Below, piece by piece: positions 13,101 to 28,100 of a stretch of 64,000 nucleotides of DNA. Every line of letters starts with the position of its first letter. The stretch's first letter is position 1. Source of the DNA: Membranipora membranacea (taxonomy: Eukaryota; Bryozoa; Gymnolaemata; Cheilostomatida; Membraniporidae); NCBI GenBank assembly GCA_914767715.1, contig OU612068.1:26846001-26910000 (forward strand), given 5' to 3'. Made by a program: the position numbers and the translations under genes. The notes beneath the pieces are model-generated. The model did not search any database. It was not told the origin of the DNA and saw only the letters and a list, made by a program, of their open reading frames with translations.

Positions 13101-16100
13101 GAAAGACATTAAGAGAAGGGCAGTTCTGAAAGAACACCGCTTACACGGAGAAACTCTAAAGATTGAGACTGCGCAACCCTCAACTTCCTTACTAGTAATG
13201 GTGTCTTCTAAATGTGAAAACAATCCAATATATCAAGAAATGCTGGAGGGATATTTTGGTAACCCCAAGCTCACCGGTGTCAGTGCTTCAGGGAGCTTGA
13301 CTGTGGAGCCATATCATAACAAACAGGATATGTTCATTGTGACATTCACCTCAGACGCAGGTTAGAGTTTGTTATCACAATAAATTTAAGGTAAAAAGGT
13401 AGTAAATCTCAACAAAGAATGGCAAGCTTCCACAGCCCCCACAACTGTGTCTGTGAATAAAAAGTGCCTCATCAGAAACAAAAGTCGGGCGCTAGGAATA
13501 ACACTGGGTCATTTTCAAGACACAAGAATTTCCCTGTGAACCCACAGTCAACCTGGAAATTCTGAATAGACTTTACTGACTGACATTGCTGTTTGAAAGT
13601 CTACTACTTTTCATGTACCCTTCTCTCAATCTGGAGCAAAGTTTAATAGCTCTGTTTTCTCCAAATGGTTTGTCCAAATTAAACACTGTCAGAGATGGGC
13701 AGGAGTGCCAGTATCATTTTAATGGTTATTAAATTTGTCCAAACAAGCTGTTCAATCTTAATCTTTCTGTTCCAGTCATCTGATAAAATTTGATCTGTAT
13801 TTTAGATGTAGAAGCTGTACTCAAAAAGGCATCTCATAATTATGCCAACTACGAGTTTGATGTCGCTGAATATTGCAGGGAAGTTGGACCATGCAAACCA
13901 AACGGACTTGTACAATACCCTTCCAAGACAGTCAGTAAGTTTACAGAAAAATCTGAGACTAAATCTTCCTCTCATAACTGTATTTTCTTTTGGAACAATG
14001 ATTCTAAAGTCTCAAACAAATTTATTTTCCTTTTTCATGATATCTGTGTGGGCTTTGGGCTGGGTAAACAAAAGTTATATTTTTTTTTTCAAATTTGAAC
14101 AATTACCAATTAATTCAAAGATGTGTTGATTTGTGTCTGAAAGTGGATGATTGCCTACGAAATAACATGTCCTGCATTACTTTCAGATACCTGTGAAATG
14201 GACATTAAGACTTCCTTATCTGTGACCAATGTACCAACCAAGGATGTTAGTACACTAAAGCTGAAAATGGCCGACAAGAAACGGGTCCACGGCGATGAGA
14301 TTGCTAACTACACTCACAAACCATGTCGAGGCTCAGGAGGGATCTCAAAAGTAACCATTGTCTACAAGGAAGAGAAAGGTGAGGCTAAGGCTAATTATTC
14401 TGTTACTAGTCTAAATATCTGAAAATCTAGGAAAGATTTGTAGCTTTACAGGGTGTTCCTGGCTGGTATTGGGAATCTGGAAGAATTTTTTTACGCAAAA
14501 TCTTAAAAAAATCCTGCTATTTATCTACCATAGCAATATACGGTACTAAAATCTAAAATCTAAATTTTTGTATCAAAGTCTGATTTGTCAAGGTGGCTGG
14601 AGGCTGCAAAAATCAACCTTTTAATCCTTCCCTCTTCCCAAATGGAACTCGAATCCAAATCTCCTGTACCACCAAGCGCCAGCCAAAAGATAGCAGTTGC
14701 ACTAAGCCAATGTATGTCTTATCATTCTAAAGGTAGATCATCCCCCCCCATATTAAAGCCAATAATACAAGTTAAAACGAAACCAGCTGATTTCATCACT
14801 TGCTTTTCATAGCTATAGAAATCATAGGTTACATGATTTGACAGCTTTCTCACAACAGGTTAGCACTAATTTGTTCACTGTTGACAATGAAAATAAGAGT
14901 TGAATCCGTAGCACAACCATTAGACAATTGTCTTGACATGCCTTGACATTTGATCCAACCTAATTTTCTTATTTAGTGGCAGAGAGAGTGTATAAGATGC
15001 ATCGAAAGCGTCCAATCGTGATAAACCAGACAGAACTCGACATCGAGTTGGTGTCCCCTACTCTCTTAGATTGTCATGATAATCAATCTGTGAGAGTATC
15101 AGAGATAACTCCTGACCTTGACCCAGAGAAGCTCAGGTTCTATCTATCTGCTGTTGCTTGTCAATCTGTATTAGATCTGCAGTTTGATGAAACCCGAACC
15201 AAAGCTGTAGCTCAGTTCAACGATATTATAGGTTTGTCTCTATAAATGTTTTCTTGATGATGGATTTAATTTGCTTCTCATATTGCTTTGATAAACTTGG
15301 TTAATAGTAGCCTATGGATTATGAATTTGTGAATCTAACATAGCATGATGGAGGCATTTTTAGAAAACGTCTCATGCAGTTTTCCCCTTGATGCAGGAAT
15401 ATAGCCTTGTCATATGGCCACTTGTTTCTGTATTCCTTAGTGGCCACGTGACAAGTTTAAGGAATATATACATTAAATAAAGGGTGATAGGGACGGGAAA
15501 AATCCATCATAAAACGGGACTTGCACCTCAGGATACTGCGGTACTTATTGACTTGCCTGCGGTGCAATTGCATTTCATACAACTTGTATCTTTCTATCAC
15601 TGTTGTTGAGAATGTGTACATAGGGTGTCAAAATTTGTGGCAAAGGTAGAATCTAATGCGCTGTTAATGATTCTTTAGAAGGTGATAAACCAAGGACGGT
15701 TACAGCTCATAAGGCTCTTTATTTAACAAAAAATAATATAAAATTATATCTAAATCAGATAGTTGAGTTGAGGTCGGGTCAACTATAGATTGTCAATGCA
15801 TGAGATGTATTTACCTATAACCATGTACCATTTTAGATTTTGGGGTTTTGCTCTCTCTCCACTACACTCACAGTCTCGAAGACTGCCCAGAAATCAAAAT
15901 CCATCAAGAAAACAAGCCAGGATTTGTGTTAGCAGAGGGGGATTTTGATCAAGATGACATTGAACTACAGCTTGAAAATCTACTGAAAGAAATGGTTCAA
16001 GATACTGATTTGACAGTGTCAGCTGCGAAAGTAGATGAGACCACCAACAGATGGAAAATTGATGTTGGTTACAAAGGTTAGTTCCAATTAACTGTTTTTG

Positions 16101-19100
16101 CATCTTGATGGCTTCTGCCAATACAGAATGCAAGAAATGAAATATCGTATACGATCCGCATTTTAAAATCTTAAAGACTCTGCAAGGACCACAGCAATAT
16201 ATAGTCTGGCAGCTAGTTCCGCAGTAGTTACGCAATATATTTACACTGTGAACATTCAGGGCACTTCTAGGTAAAAATTATGTATAGTGTTAGAAGTTGT
16301 CCTCCCTTCTCATCTATGTGCTATGAGGTATCCATGGGGCCTAGTGCTGTACCAGCCCAATATACTATCACTTCTATCTACTTGATAGAACTGTTTTAAT
16401 TAATAAATGAAGTTATCTACTATTGTTAAAAGTCTCCTGACAATGGAACTATATTTATTTTGAATTTATGTGGAAAAGAATGGTAATTAAAAGTCTTTTG
16501 AAGTGGTATTTGGTTGGTACAGCACTAGGCCCCATGAATACCTCATAGCTTATAGATGAGAACGGGGAACAATTTATAACACTATACATAATTTTTACCC
16601 AATAGTGCTCTGAATTTTCTTAACGTGGAAATATTGCATCCCACGCTTCACCCCAAGCAGGGTTCACCATACAGGACAAATCATTAACACCATGTCATGT
16701 GATAGAGTATTTTACATATCTGTACTAATTTTCATTGAATTTGAACAATTATGGGCCCCTTTGTAGCTTCTCAAATACTCCAGACAGCATTGAAGCAAAC
16801 TCAAAAACATGCCTCAGTTGATGAAGGCTAATGATGACACCAGGGTTGCCAACATTTAGAAGTTAAAAAGTCTGAGTTTTGCGACACTGTGCCGCGGAGC
16901 AACGCCTCGAGGGTTTTTGAGCCTGCAGCTAGACATGTTAAAGACTCTAGCGCACGACGTGGGGGTGATGATTTGTCCTAAATAGTGAACCCTGCTCGGG
17001 GAGCTAAAGCGGAGTTGAAAAAAATCAAGCTTGTAAATTTTATGGCGGCATCTTTTTAATAAGCCTTTTTGCTAAGCCTATTCCATGATGTTGAAAAATG
17101 TATGGTCTGTAGTGTACCATGCTGTTTGTCGGAGGACTCGAAAAATGTGGTGTCATCAGGATATTTAACTGTTATAAAACTGTTCAATTATTACCTATTT
17201 TAGCTCTCTGTGAGGTTAAAGTTGGGGACTTGCAGCAGAGGCTAGAGGGATGTACCAAGATTGCAGTGTTCTCTGAGCACCTTGGTCTAAATGTGACAAC
17301 CGGAGAGTACAGGAAGATCAGACAACTATCAGAAATTGTGGCAGATCCGAGAAAACTATCATATCTGAAGAACAAGAAAATGTCTGCAAACAAAAATCTG
17401 ATACAATATCTGCAAGGCTTTGGGTTCACAATGACAGCCGAGGGATCCATAACCACAACGCCTAAGACTCATAGACAATCTAACAGGTATTTGCTAACTG
17501 CCAGTCATTGTTCCCATGTTTCTATGTGAATTGTTAGGTTACCCTGACGCTATTTTCAGGGCATTTCGAGCCATGGAAATGACTCCTAGGTCGTACTGAG
17601 TCCCAAAGATAAGTGTACTAAGCTGCTCACGTTAGGTTTAGCTGACGTGGCTGAACGGTTAGCCTCTTTAATTATAGTGTGGTAGGCCCGAGTTTAAATT
17701 CTGGTGCCGGCAGATTCTTTTTTCTCAGCTCTATCCATGGAAATGGATGCATATTTTGAGTTTGCGCCAAGAGGTGACAACTCAACTCAATCTAGGCTGA
17801 CCTCAAAATCCACATGGAAAGATGGTTATTCGCAAACAGCGACCATATTTGCAAAAATATAATCCCGGTTAGCACAAATTTTAGAATAAGTCTATCAAAC
17901 ACACAGGTTTAATGCAGAAGCGAATCAACTTATCGAACAATTTTGGTAGAGCTACGACCAGGGGAGTTTTGTAACAAAAAGATGATAGAAAATTGAAAAG
18001 ACATCTGCATTGCACTTCCCTGAAAATTATTGCAAAAAATTCAACCTATAAATTAAAAAAAAAGTATTCAAAAATATGGTGCATTATATTTTTTGGATTT
18101 TTATTGATTTTGTGAATTCACTCAAAACCTTTCAATCACTGTGAATCACAATCGCAGCACAGTATTTGATTATTCTTTTTACAGAATTTGACACAATGAT
18201 CTTGCAATTTATAGGGATGGTGTTGCTAAATGGAGCGCCGTGAACGAGTGCATAGACAACTTTGTTGCTACACATTGCCGCGAATTTGAGACCGAAACTC
18301 TAACTGAGCAAGTATACAGTCATTTGCGAGATAAGTTGATAGGACTTATTAGGGGTCTCGAAGTTGTGAGTAATGTTGATGCTGACTGCGAAAGCAATCA
18401 GCATGGGCTCAACAAAATATTCGTTCTTGGAGATAAATCAGTTGTTGAAAATCTCAAACCAAAGATTTTGCAGCAGATCAAAGAAAAGGAAAAGGAGATC
18501 CAAGATGAACACAATACCAAGTCACGTACAATCCCTAATGTCACAGAGTACCAAATCAGTTACCTTGAGAGGATAGATTTCTTCGATGCGATGAAATCTA
18601 AATACAAACTTCTGTCCTTCGCGCCTGTCAAAGCAAAGCAACTGGTGGAAATAACAGGTCTTCCATCCGCTATTGAGGAGGTTCAGAAAAAGATGCTCGA
18701 GATATTACCCGCAGTTACCCAATCCCGGTGTTCTGACACAAAGAAACCGCTCTTTCTTAAAGTGTTTAGCACATCTCTCGCTCAAGAGTCGCTAAAAAAA
18801 GAACTCCTGACTCGAAACATAGTTGCGGTTTGGTTCGTAGAAGGGAAAACAATCTCCATGTTTTCGGAAAACAAAGGAAAGGCAAAACTCGCGTTAGACT
18901 GTGTTAATGATTTGGTCTGGGAAGCTCAGTACCCTTCCGGTAGACCATTTGATGGTTTGGAACGAGAGCTGTTGATGACTCAGGCGTGGCGTGACAAAAA
19001 GTCTGAGTTAGAGCGTATTGGGGATCCTCTTCAGATAGTGCAGTTAGGTGACAAACCTGCCCTTAGCATGGTTGGCCTCAAGTACCAGAAAGGCCAGATA

Positions 19101-22100
19101 TTAGAGGAAGTTCCATCTTTTTTGAGCAAAATATCCGGCGTACGGACAAATTTGTTGGTCAAGGAAAAAAAGTATCCTTCTTGGATAAATTCTACCCATC
19201 CCAACTAAAATAGCTGGCTCAAAAGTTTGCTGTGGAGATAAAACATGGGGAAGGTGCTGAAGAATTGAGTGTTGACGGCACACGCAATGACATTGCAAAC
19301 TGTATGAGGGAACTCAGTAAGCTTCATGACAGTGTAAATAAAAACATATATGAAGTTGACAGTCCTGCAATGGTGCAACACATCATGGAAGACAAAGAGT
19401 TACTCACAAATGTCGGTCTAAGAAGCAACTGTTTAGTAGCAATCCACCAGGATGATGCCAAGCTTGCACCTTCTTCAAACAAGACGAGCACAGGCAGTCA
19501 TGAATCTGACGCAAACTACTATAGCACCGAGCTTCCATTCGGCGTAACATGCGTTGTGATGAAGGGAGACATCACTAAACAAACATGCGGTGCCATCGTT
19601 AATCCTGCAAATGAGAACCTCCAACATGTCGGTGGTCTTGCCCAGGCGATTGTGCGTGCAGGTGGGTCTAGATTAAAAATAATTTTACAGTGCTACTGGA
19701 GTTGTTCTGTTTCCTCAAATGAGATAGTTATACCGACCATACTATTTGCTATTTGCTCCCTAATTCTATAGTTTGAAATTTTTCAAAGGTGGAGATGCTA
19801 TACAGCAGATATGTCAAGATTACATACGAAGGAACTCATCACTTATTGTTAGTGAGGTATATACGTCTCATCCTGGACGTCTGCCTTGCAAAAAGATCAT
19901 TCATGCAGTCGGGCCTCGTTGGGAGGATGGCCACTCCGACGAGGAGTGGTATCTGCGTACCTGTATAGAGAACTGCTTTGAGGAGCTGGCATCACTCAAA
20001 CTTGACAGCATTGCTATACCACCTATCAGCACTGGGATTTTTGGCTTTCAAATCCCAAGGGCTGTGAAGGTTATTGTGGAAACCATCTTCGATCTATCCA
20101 AAGTGGGAAAGCTACCATCAAAGATAGTTCTCATTGACAACAAAGATGACAGCTTGTCGTTATTCAAGGATGAAATCAGTGCTAGAGTGGCTAAACCTAT
20201 GACAGACGAGAGCCTTGCAGGCCAGAACGGTAAAATCTAGATTTATTTCTATTGAAATATCTCCAAGTGAATTACAGTTTTTTAGTACTTACTATCTCAA
20301 AGAATCCCAGATGATGTATGGGGTATTGATAAACACCCCTTGTGAGTGACACCTAAAAAAGCAGTGTTTTTGTGAATAGCGTAACAGAATAGAAAGCATT
20401 GATAATTATACTTTCGTAAAATATGTCAGCCATTGCCATGTTCCCATGTTTATTTCCAATATGAGGTATTGCCTCATTATTCTATTTGACCTATTATCAC
20501 TATGTTTACTTTTCTCGACAGCCTAACAATGTTGTCAAGCACTCTCCACCGCAGAAAAAAGGAACAAATCATCTTACCCCTAATTATCAGGGAGTCAGAT
20601 ATCACTATTCGACAAAGAGCAGGAAAGTTAATCATATTTTTTTCATTGTTACAGATCCTCTACCTACCAAGACTCGGAATTTTACGATCAGTGGCCACGT
20701 GATAACTGTTCTTGGCAAGTTGAAAATAGAAATTATAACAGGAGATATCACTTCACAAAAGGTAACATTATAAGCAGGTTATGTAATGTTATGTAATCCG
20801 ATGTTAGTTATATCTGTCATTTTTCTCACTGATTAATTGTTCCGTCCTGTCAGGCTCAGAGCTATGGGTAAATACTAGCTAGGGACAAACTAGTCAGACA
20901 CAAATTCGGGACAGAAAGGCAAAACGAGCCTCTATATTACCTCTGTGCTTGACACAGCTCTTGCATTTGACAGGAAGGAGAGTAAGAGCGTGTCACAAAT
21001 GTTTTCGCATACATTTCTCAGTGATAGGCAAAAAATTTACAATTTCGTTCACACCTTGTGACTGCCTAATGCAAAACATACACTCAATAACATCTTGATT
21101 AGCTGTAGATGGAAGTAGGCATTCATGTTCCTTCAAACTCATTTAGTCAGTTAACTCGGCCAAGTGGGTTTAAAGCCCATCAAGTGTCAGCGCTCTGGAT
21201 CGACCTGTATTGCTCAATGCACAATCGCAAGTGTCGATCATCAGTACCCATGCAACTCATAGTGTAATGTCGGTGTGAGTTCTGATGGCCGAAAAGAAGT
21301 CAAAAAATTTGATCTACTTTTTTCCAACATATTTACCTTGAGCCTATTTCATCACAGGAGGAGGCACTGGTGAATTCTGTTGGTACAGACATGAACCTAG
21401 CTAATGGAGCAGTTGCACCAGTCATAGCCAAAATTGCCGGGCCTCATTTGCAAAAGGAGGGCACTAGCATTGCTCCTATTCAACCTGGCGAAGTGAAAGT
21501 CACAGATGGATACAAAATGTGCAAGAGAATCCTACACTGCTGCTTACCCAGCTATAAGGGGCCTCAGGATACAGCGGTAATTATCAACAGACATAAAACA
21601 TCATATTGTATTGAACTCGATGGCTGTAGATTAGAATGTTTCCAGTAACATCATTGTTATTAATAAGGGTGTGATGTCAGGGACTGAGTATACCTTTGGC
21701 AATAGAAATTTCATTGTTCACTAACTGCTTACACGCTGTGGTCCTTCATTGTAGATACTGAAAAACATAGTTGACAACTGCCTTGTGAAAGCCACGCTTG
21801 AGGAGCTTTCAACAATAGCGTTTCCTGCCCTTGGCACCGGGAACCTGAATTATCCCGAGGAGGACGTGGCTAGAAGTATGATAGAAGCAGTGATCGAGCA
21901 CACTGAGAAGAATCCTACTGGTAGTCTACAAGAAGTGAAAATAGTCATCTTCCATAAAGATGACAAAACGAAAAAGGTAACGCTTTTTGTTCTAGTAGAA
22001 TCTGATTTGAGTGTTCATCGAAACAGGCCGAGCTGAGTTGATGATTAACTCCATGGAAACACTCATAGCATCGTGCTCACTGTGAAGGCTGAGCTCGCAC

Positions 22101-25100
22101 TTATGAAATTAAAAACTGATAAATTTTCAGCGATCAGCCTGGATGGTTGTGCGGTATGATCCAAGGAGATTCAACCATGAGATCCTAGTACAAGTTTGAC
22201 TGGTAGCTGGTTTTTAATTTTTCATCTCGATCCTGACCTTGATTTTAGATGCAAATATCTAAGACAAACCGAGAGGTAACAATTCAGCTTGATCTAAATC
22301 TAGATCACACATAAAATGCCCAAGGAAATGAAGTGAAGGTTATATTTCCTTCAATGTTTTGTTTTTCTTGCCATTTCTGATTTTGGGCGTAAGCTAGGAT
22401 GAATGGCCCACAGAGGTGGCCCCTTACAATTTCATTTGACGGTGTTCAATTTATTTTTTAAGAGGTGGAGCGCTGTCATGACCTAGGTAATTTTGTGTAA
22501 CTGTGTTGCAGCGGAGGCCATTTGTGTTTCAAATGAGAAAAGATATAAAGATAGCTAACACATGTTGTTGAGTGAACTCTCTTCTCTGATTACAGGGTTT
22601 TGACGCTGTTCTTGCTCACATGCTCAATCCCAATCCAACCCTATAAACCAAAGTCAACACAAGAAAAAAACTCAACTTGACCTCACGAGCAACAAAAGGT
22701 AATGAAAGTGCCATTTTATAATGATCAAAACCTGGATGATATAAAGCTTACCTTACCATTTGCCTTGAATTGTCCTACAGGTAAGCAGGATGGGATTTCT
22801 CTAACGAATGAGACATTTTTAACTAGTGCCTCAGTTCAACTCTGAGTTATCTTGTTGAGGCAGAATGACACGATGGATTTGCAAAGCATTAATAACAGGA
22901 CCAAATGGTACCAGAACAGACAGGTTTTATGACTGGATTTTGCTATAAATGTGGCGTCTGAGGGTTGAAAAAAAAACCCATGCAAAAGTGGCAGTGGGTT
23001 TCGTGTTACTTCTCACAACAGTCAAGTTTTTTAACAAAGCTTTATAGATTGCTCTGCTTGGCCAAGGTAGAGATTGGAAATATTTAGACTAATTTTTTCT
23101 AATCTTTTTAGGTTTCAAGTAAGTAAAGGTCTTTAAATAGTTGTAGGCCTGTTGGTACATCCCAAAAGATTTTCCCACAAGTTTTGGGCTCCTTGCATGC
23201 ATATGAAATGTCCAATTTATCATATTTTTTAACAACCGTAGATATCGAACCTTCAGATAAGATAGACATATTCATTCATGGTGTGACCCTCACAAGAAGT
23301 GCCCATATGAAATTTCAAATAAATTAAATCAATTGAAAGCCAATTGAAATGAGTGTTTTCAAAAATCTGATTACATATCAACATACATTTTGATATGGTG
23401 CATCAGGTTCTAACCTTCAAAATTTTTGTAGGTGACGAGAGTTTAACGAGAAAGTCAACTGCCAATGTTGCCGGACATGTCATGGTCAAGGACACAGTTT
23501 TGCGAGTCGTGAAAGGAAGCTTGGCTGAACACGATGATTCTGAAGTCATTGTCAATAGTACAGATCAAAAGCTGAATATGGGAGGTAAGTAACCAAACGA
23601 ACATTGGACTGCTTAATTTCTCAATTATGTACTCTGCAATATGGGTGGAGTGGGTGATTGAGGGGTGGGGTAAAGTGGATGGAAACTCTCCTAGTTGATG
23701 ACTAGAACCCATAGCAATATAAACACATCAATTGCGAAACCTTCCATCCAATGAAGTTCAGAAATATGGCTGTCCTATGCTTAGGTAAGTTTCACCAGCA
23801 TGAAGTTTCACGGTAACCAATCTAGGATCGGATGGTTTTTGAAATCAGCTATTGCTGTTGTAATTATCTGATTCATATTTTCTTATCTTTCGCAGTGGAA
23901 ACGAGCTAGCTCCCATCATTATTTTTTCCCAGTGAAATGTTACGATTGCAATTTAACATGCAAACAATCCTTATTTGATGCAAACAAGCTGTCTTTACTC
24001 TCCGTACTTGACTTAGTTTTTGCCGACCAGATTCACAGGGACATCAACTACTTACTTACTATACTCCAAACCACAGTGTAACTATCACTCGAGTGTAACT
24101 TCTGAATATCCTTCCCCTGTCATGACTTGATGCACAATATTCCCAATATGTTTTGACAATTTAAAATTACAAATTTGAAGTCTTACAAATTATTCATTAA
24201 AGGAACGAAATTAAAATTACAAATTAAAATTACAAAATCTTCTTAAAAAATTACTCAATATCGAGAAACATAATCACATAACTCTACACCCTTGTAATGT
24301 ACCTGCATTTGTATTCAGGGCAGGTTGCAAAAGCCCTACTGGAAAAAGGTGGACCAACAGTGAGTGAGGAAGTCCTAAAACAATCTCGAAGTAAGTAACT
24401 AGGAGAACCAAGTGCTCGATTCAATATGTCAGCAGAAAACTTGCTGCTATATATTTCTTGTTTTATTGCATCAAAATACTTTACCTGGTCCTCTGATGAA
24501 ACAAATATTAATTAGCCACTATGTGATGGCTACTTCGGTCAAAATGTCCGATTTTGCTCAGATTGCAGTAACCAATATTACTCCATATAATATGCCTGAG
24601 TGATAATTTTGTGCCCTAAATGTACATTCTTCACATAATTTAAAATTGTAATTTTTGGTGCAAGCGTAGATCGAATAATCTTTTGATCATAATCTTTTGA
24701 TCATATCATCCTTTACACATTGGAACAAAATGTAGTGACTTTGCTGTAATATTTCTATTGGTCGTACCCTTAATAATATTCTTTGACATGATTTGTAGCC
24801 CCATCTAAACAAGGCATTTGGGTAACTGCTGCTGGAAACCTGAATGCCAAGCATATCATTCATCTGGACTCTAAATCACTGAGTAGCTCCGTCCCGAAAT
24901 GGACAAAGGCTATTGCTGGATGCCTGGCTGAGTGCGACAGAAGGAAGGCTTCCTCTATTGCATTCCCAGCTTTAGGAACAGGTGATTGAATCAACAACTT
25001 TACTGGGTCTTAGTTTTTATTTCTCAGAATGATCCTCTGCAGCCAATATACCACGTTTTCTAAAAAGCTGTGCATATCAGGTTTTTTTTTAGTTTTTGCG

Positions 25101-28100
25101 CTGCCCGATCTTATCTGTATATCATTTAAACACCACAGCTACCTTCACATCGTAATGAAGGATCAAGGTAAAACCTATAGCATCTTATGTGTAAACAAAG
25201 CAGTCATATATAGGGAGAGTAAGCCATACATAATATATAGACCGGGCAATAGTCCAAATTTGCATCACACCTAATTTTGTGACATTGCAGTGATTTGCAG
25301 TTTGCCTGCTCAATAGTACATTTACTGGCTCCTAACGCAAATATTCTTGTTGCTTGTTTCAGGAGTTCTGAAGATACCTCCTAGTGTAATGTCCAAATGC
25401 ATTCTTGAGGCATTTGGCTCATACTTGAATCAGAATCCCAACACAACCCTGCATCTGATCGACATTGTTATATACGATGACAAGATGGTCCAGGGCTTTG
25501 AGTTAGCTATGAAATCAACTCTCAGAGATAAAGGAAAGAGTATTTTCTCTACTATGTCTGGTTGGGTGTCCGGTGCTGTCAACATTGTCAGATACGCTTT
25601 GACAGGTGAGATTGGCAATTCAAGGTAATTTGAGTATCCCAGATCAAAGATGTGACTACAATTTTTTAATGTCTTGCCTCTTCGCCCTATTTAATATCTT
25701 TCGTGTATTTAAGTTACATGTATTCTTGGTAAAGTGGTTTAGTCTCCTAAGTTCTCTATCTTATATCTTTTACTAGCTCTCCTCTATCTCCAGAGTATTC
25801 TAATGAGTTCCCTCTCCGCGCATCAAGATAAAGTCCGAGTCTCTATCCCTTGCTAATCCTTGTCACCTGCTGTCTGCAAACCTTATGCCAATATCCGGTT
25901 CCACCACAATATATGCTAAGATAAATTCGTTTATGCTTATCAAGATATGGATGGCTATGACATGTCGTACCCATCCATATTAAATGGCAGAATAGAACGT
26001 TAGGCTTGATTAACGCCAAAGTATAAAACATCTAATTCAGGTAACTTGCGTTTTAAAAGTTATAACAAGTGGCCAGATGCAGCTTTACTGAACCAATCAA
26101 CTAGTAGTAAAATATTGTTACAACAATTATAGATAGAAAGCTAGATAGAAAGATAGAAATCCCCTCATACATGAATCTATTTCAGTGGATGTTGTTTTAC
26201 ACTTTGAGCAAAGCCTCAATCATAATATTGAATGGAATTCTGGCTTTTGGATGCTCCATTTTTTTACATAGCCAATTTCGCAAAAAAAACTACAATCATC
26301 CATTTTATTTATCTCAAGAATTGATGGTTCACTACATACTACTTATTCATTCTGTTTTCAGGAGGTCAAAGTAGGGCAGCTCGTTTAGGTGGTAGTGCGG
26401 CAGACACATCTTCAGCATTGGAGATCTTCAACCAAGGGCTTGTCATACTAGATATTTATGGTGTATCTAAGTCCGATATTGCTGAGTGCAAGAAAATGCT
26501 AGAGAAAAATCTTACCAAGGCTATGGTAACCATTGAATGGAAAGACAAGCCTTCCTATGATAGTGAGAAGGACCTCATAAAAAAACTGGGCAAGGACAGG
26601 GTGAGTTGAGCTGAAAACATCAACAACAAACATATTGATGTAATAAGATCAAAAGGACAATAATGGTATTGTTTTGAAACTCTCTCAATATAGCAAAGCA
26701 ACCTTTTGGAACTTGGGTACTTCATTGTGTAGAAGAAAGTTGGGAAACATAATGTAGATCTTTTTGGTTCATTTTTGCCCAAGTATTAACCAACATTACG
26801 CTCATTCATACAGGGACAAAATTGATCAAATTTCAAGGAACTAGCTGCTGGTTGTCTTATTTAAATGGCGACCAAGGAGGTGGCTCAGTTGGTTAGAGCG
26901 CCGGACTTTGACACGCAAGTGTTGAAGGTCGTGGGTTCGAATCCCACTGCAGTCCATCTTCTACTGGGGATTGGTTGGCCCTCAGGTGTGCTCCGACCTG
27001 TCTGAAAACGGAGAGCAAATCGGCGCAGATATTGCGACCTCGCCAATAAGGCACTAATATTTCGCCGCCCATGCCTCGGGATGGGCAAGTGACAAGACAT
27101 CCAATTTTTTAATCAACCAGACTGCATCTTATGCATCTTCAGAAAATTTATACATATAATGTCTATTATCTGGAAAGTATGGCATCAGCCATAAAATGTA
27201 GTATAACTGCTCTTTAAATTTGATCATAAACTGACAATTATTCAGTGAGGTATTTTAAATAACATTGCACAAATCAGCTAAATGTTGCTCAAACTCAGCA
27301 AAAAAGGCTCTCTGTTTCCTTTAGATTTTCTCCTATTCTCTCTCATTAATTATGCATTGTTATTGAGCTTTCCTGACACTGAAAACTAGTCTTGTTTTGT
27401 CTGAAACCCTGGTTGTCATTTAAGCTGACAGTAGTGGCAAGTTGTAAGATGTTGTTTATTAGGAAGCTTTGTATGTCAAACTTACAAAAAACAGGAATGG
27501 TCCACTATGACATATCTCTGTAGGAAGCTTGCGTATCACTATGCGCTATCATTTAGTAGAACAAATTCAATCCCTCTAAACTGATTTTCAAGGATATAAG
27601 TCAGGTTTTTTCCCCAAATATAAAAGGGGCAGTTTCAAAAACCATCCTTTGATTTCAATTATATAGAAAAAAGCCGTTCTTGCTGTATTTGTATTGATGA
27701 GGGTTTGTTAACCTTTAGATCACTCTCCTGAGAGAAGAAGCTAAGATGCTCCATGTCAATTTGGAAATAATACCTATACAACAGAAAATAAAGATTACTG
27801 GACGACCAACTGATGCCTCTCGCATGTCGGACCTCATAGCAAAAGAGCTCAAAGATATTAGTCAAGGCCTTTTCCAAGAAAAAGAGGAACAGCTTCTGGC
27901 TCGCTCCGTCCAATGGAAATATTCATTTGAAGAGGACGTGTATGAAGAGTTTGACCGTGCCACAAACAAAGTATGTGAATCTGTGCTTGCAATATAATTT
28001 GTATTTTTGCAGAATCGCATTGTTACTCAAAGCAATTGATGCGTTATCTCCTCTTGACTGTGACTGGCAAGTAAAGGAACCTGCCGGTCAGTTTTCTGCA

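Noticed and set aside
14585-14812. Coding exon in the intron between A exons 11 and 12
   Set aside because: The frame is open but has no acceptor, no B counterpart and no domain.
26876-26955. tRNA gene
   Set aside because: Boxes A and B are good, but acceptor and anticodon stems do not pair, and the same unit recurs as a 230-base repeat, so it is a SINE.
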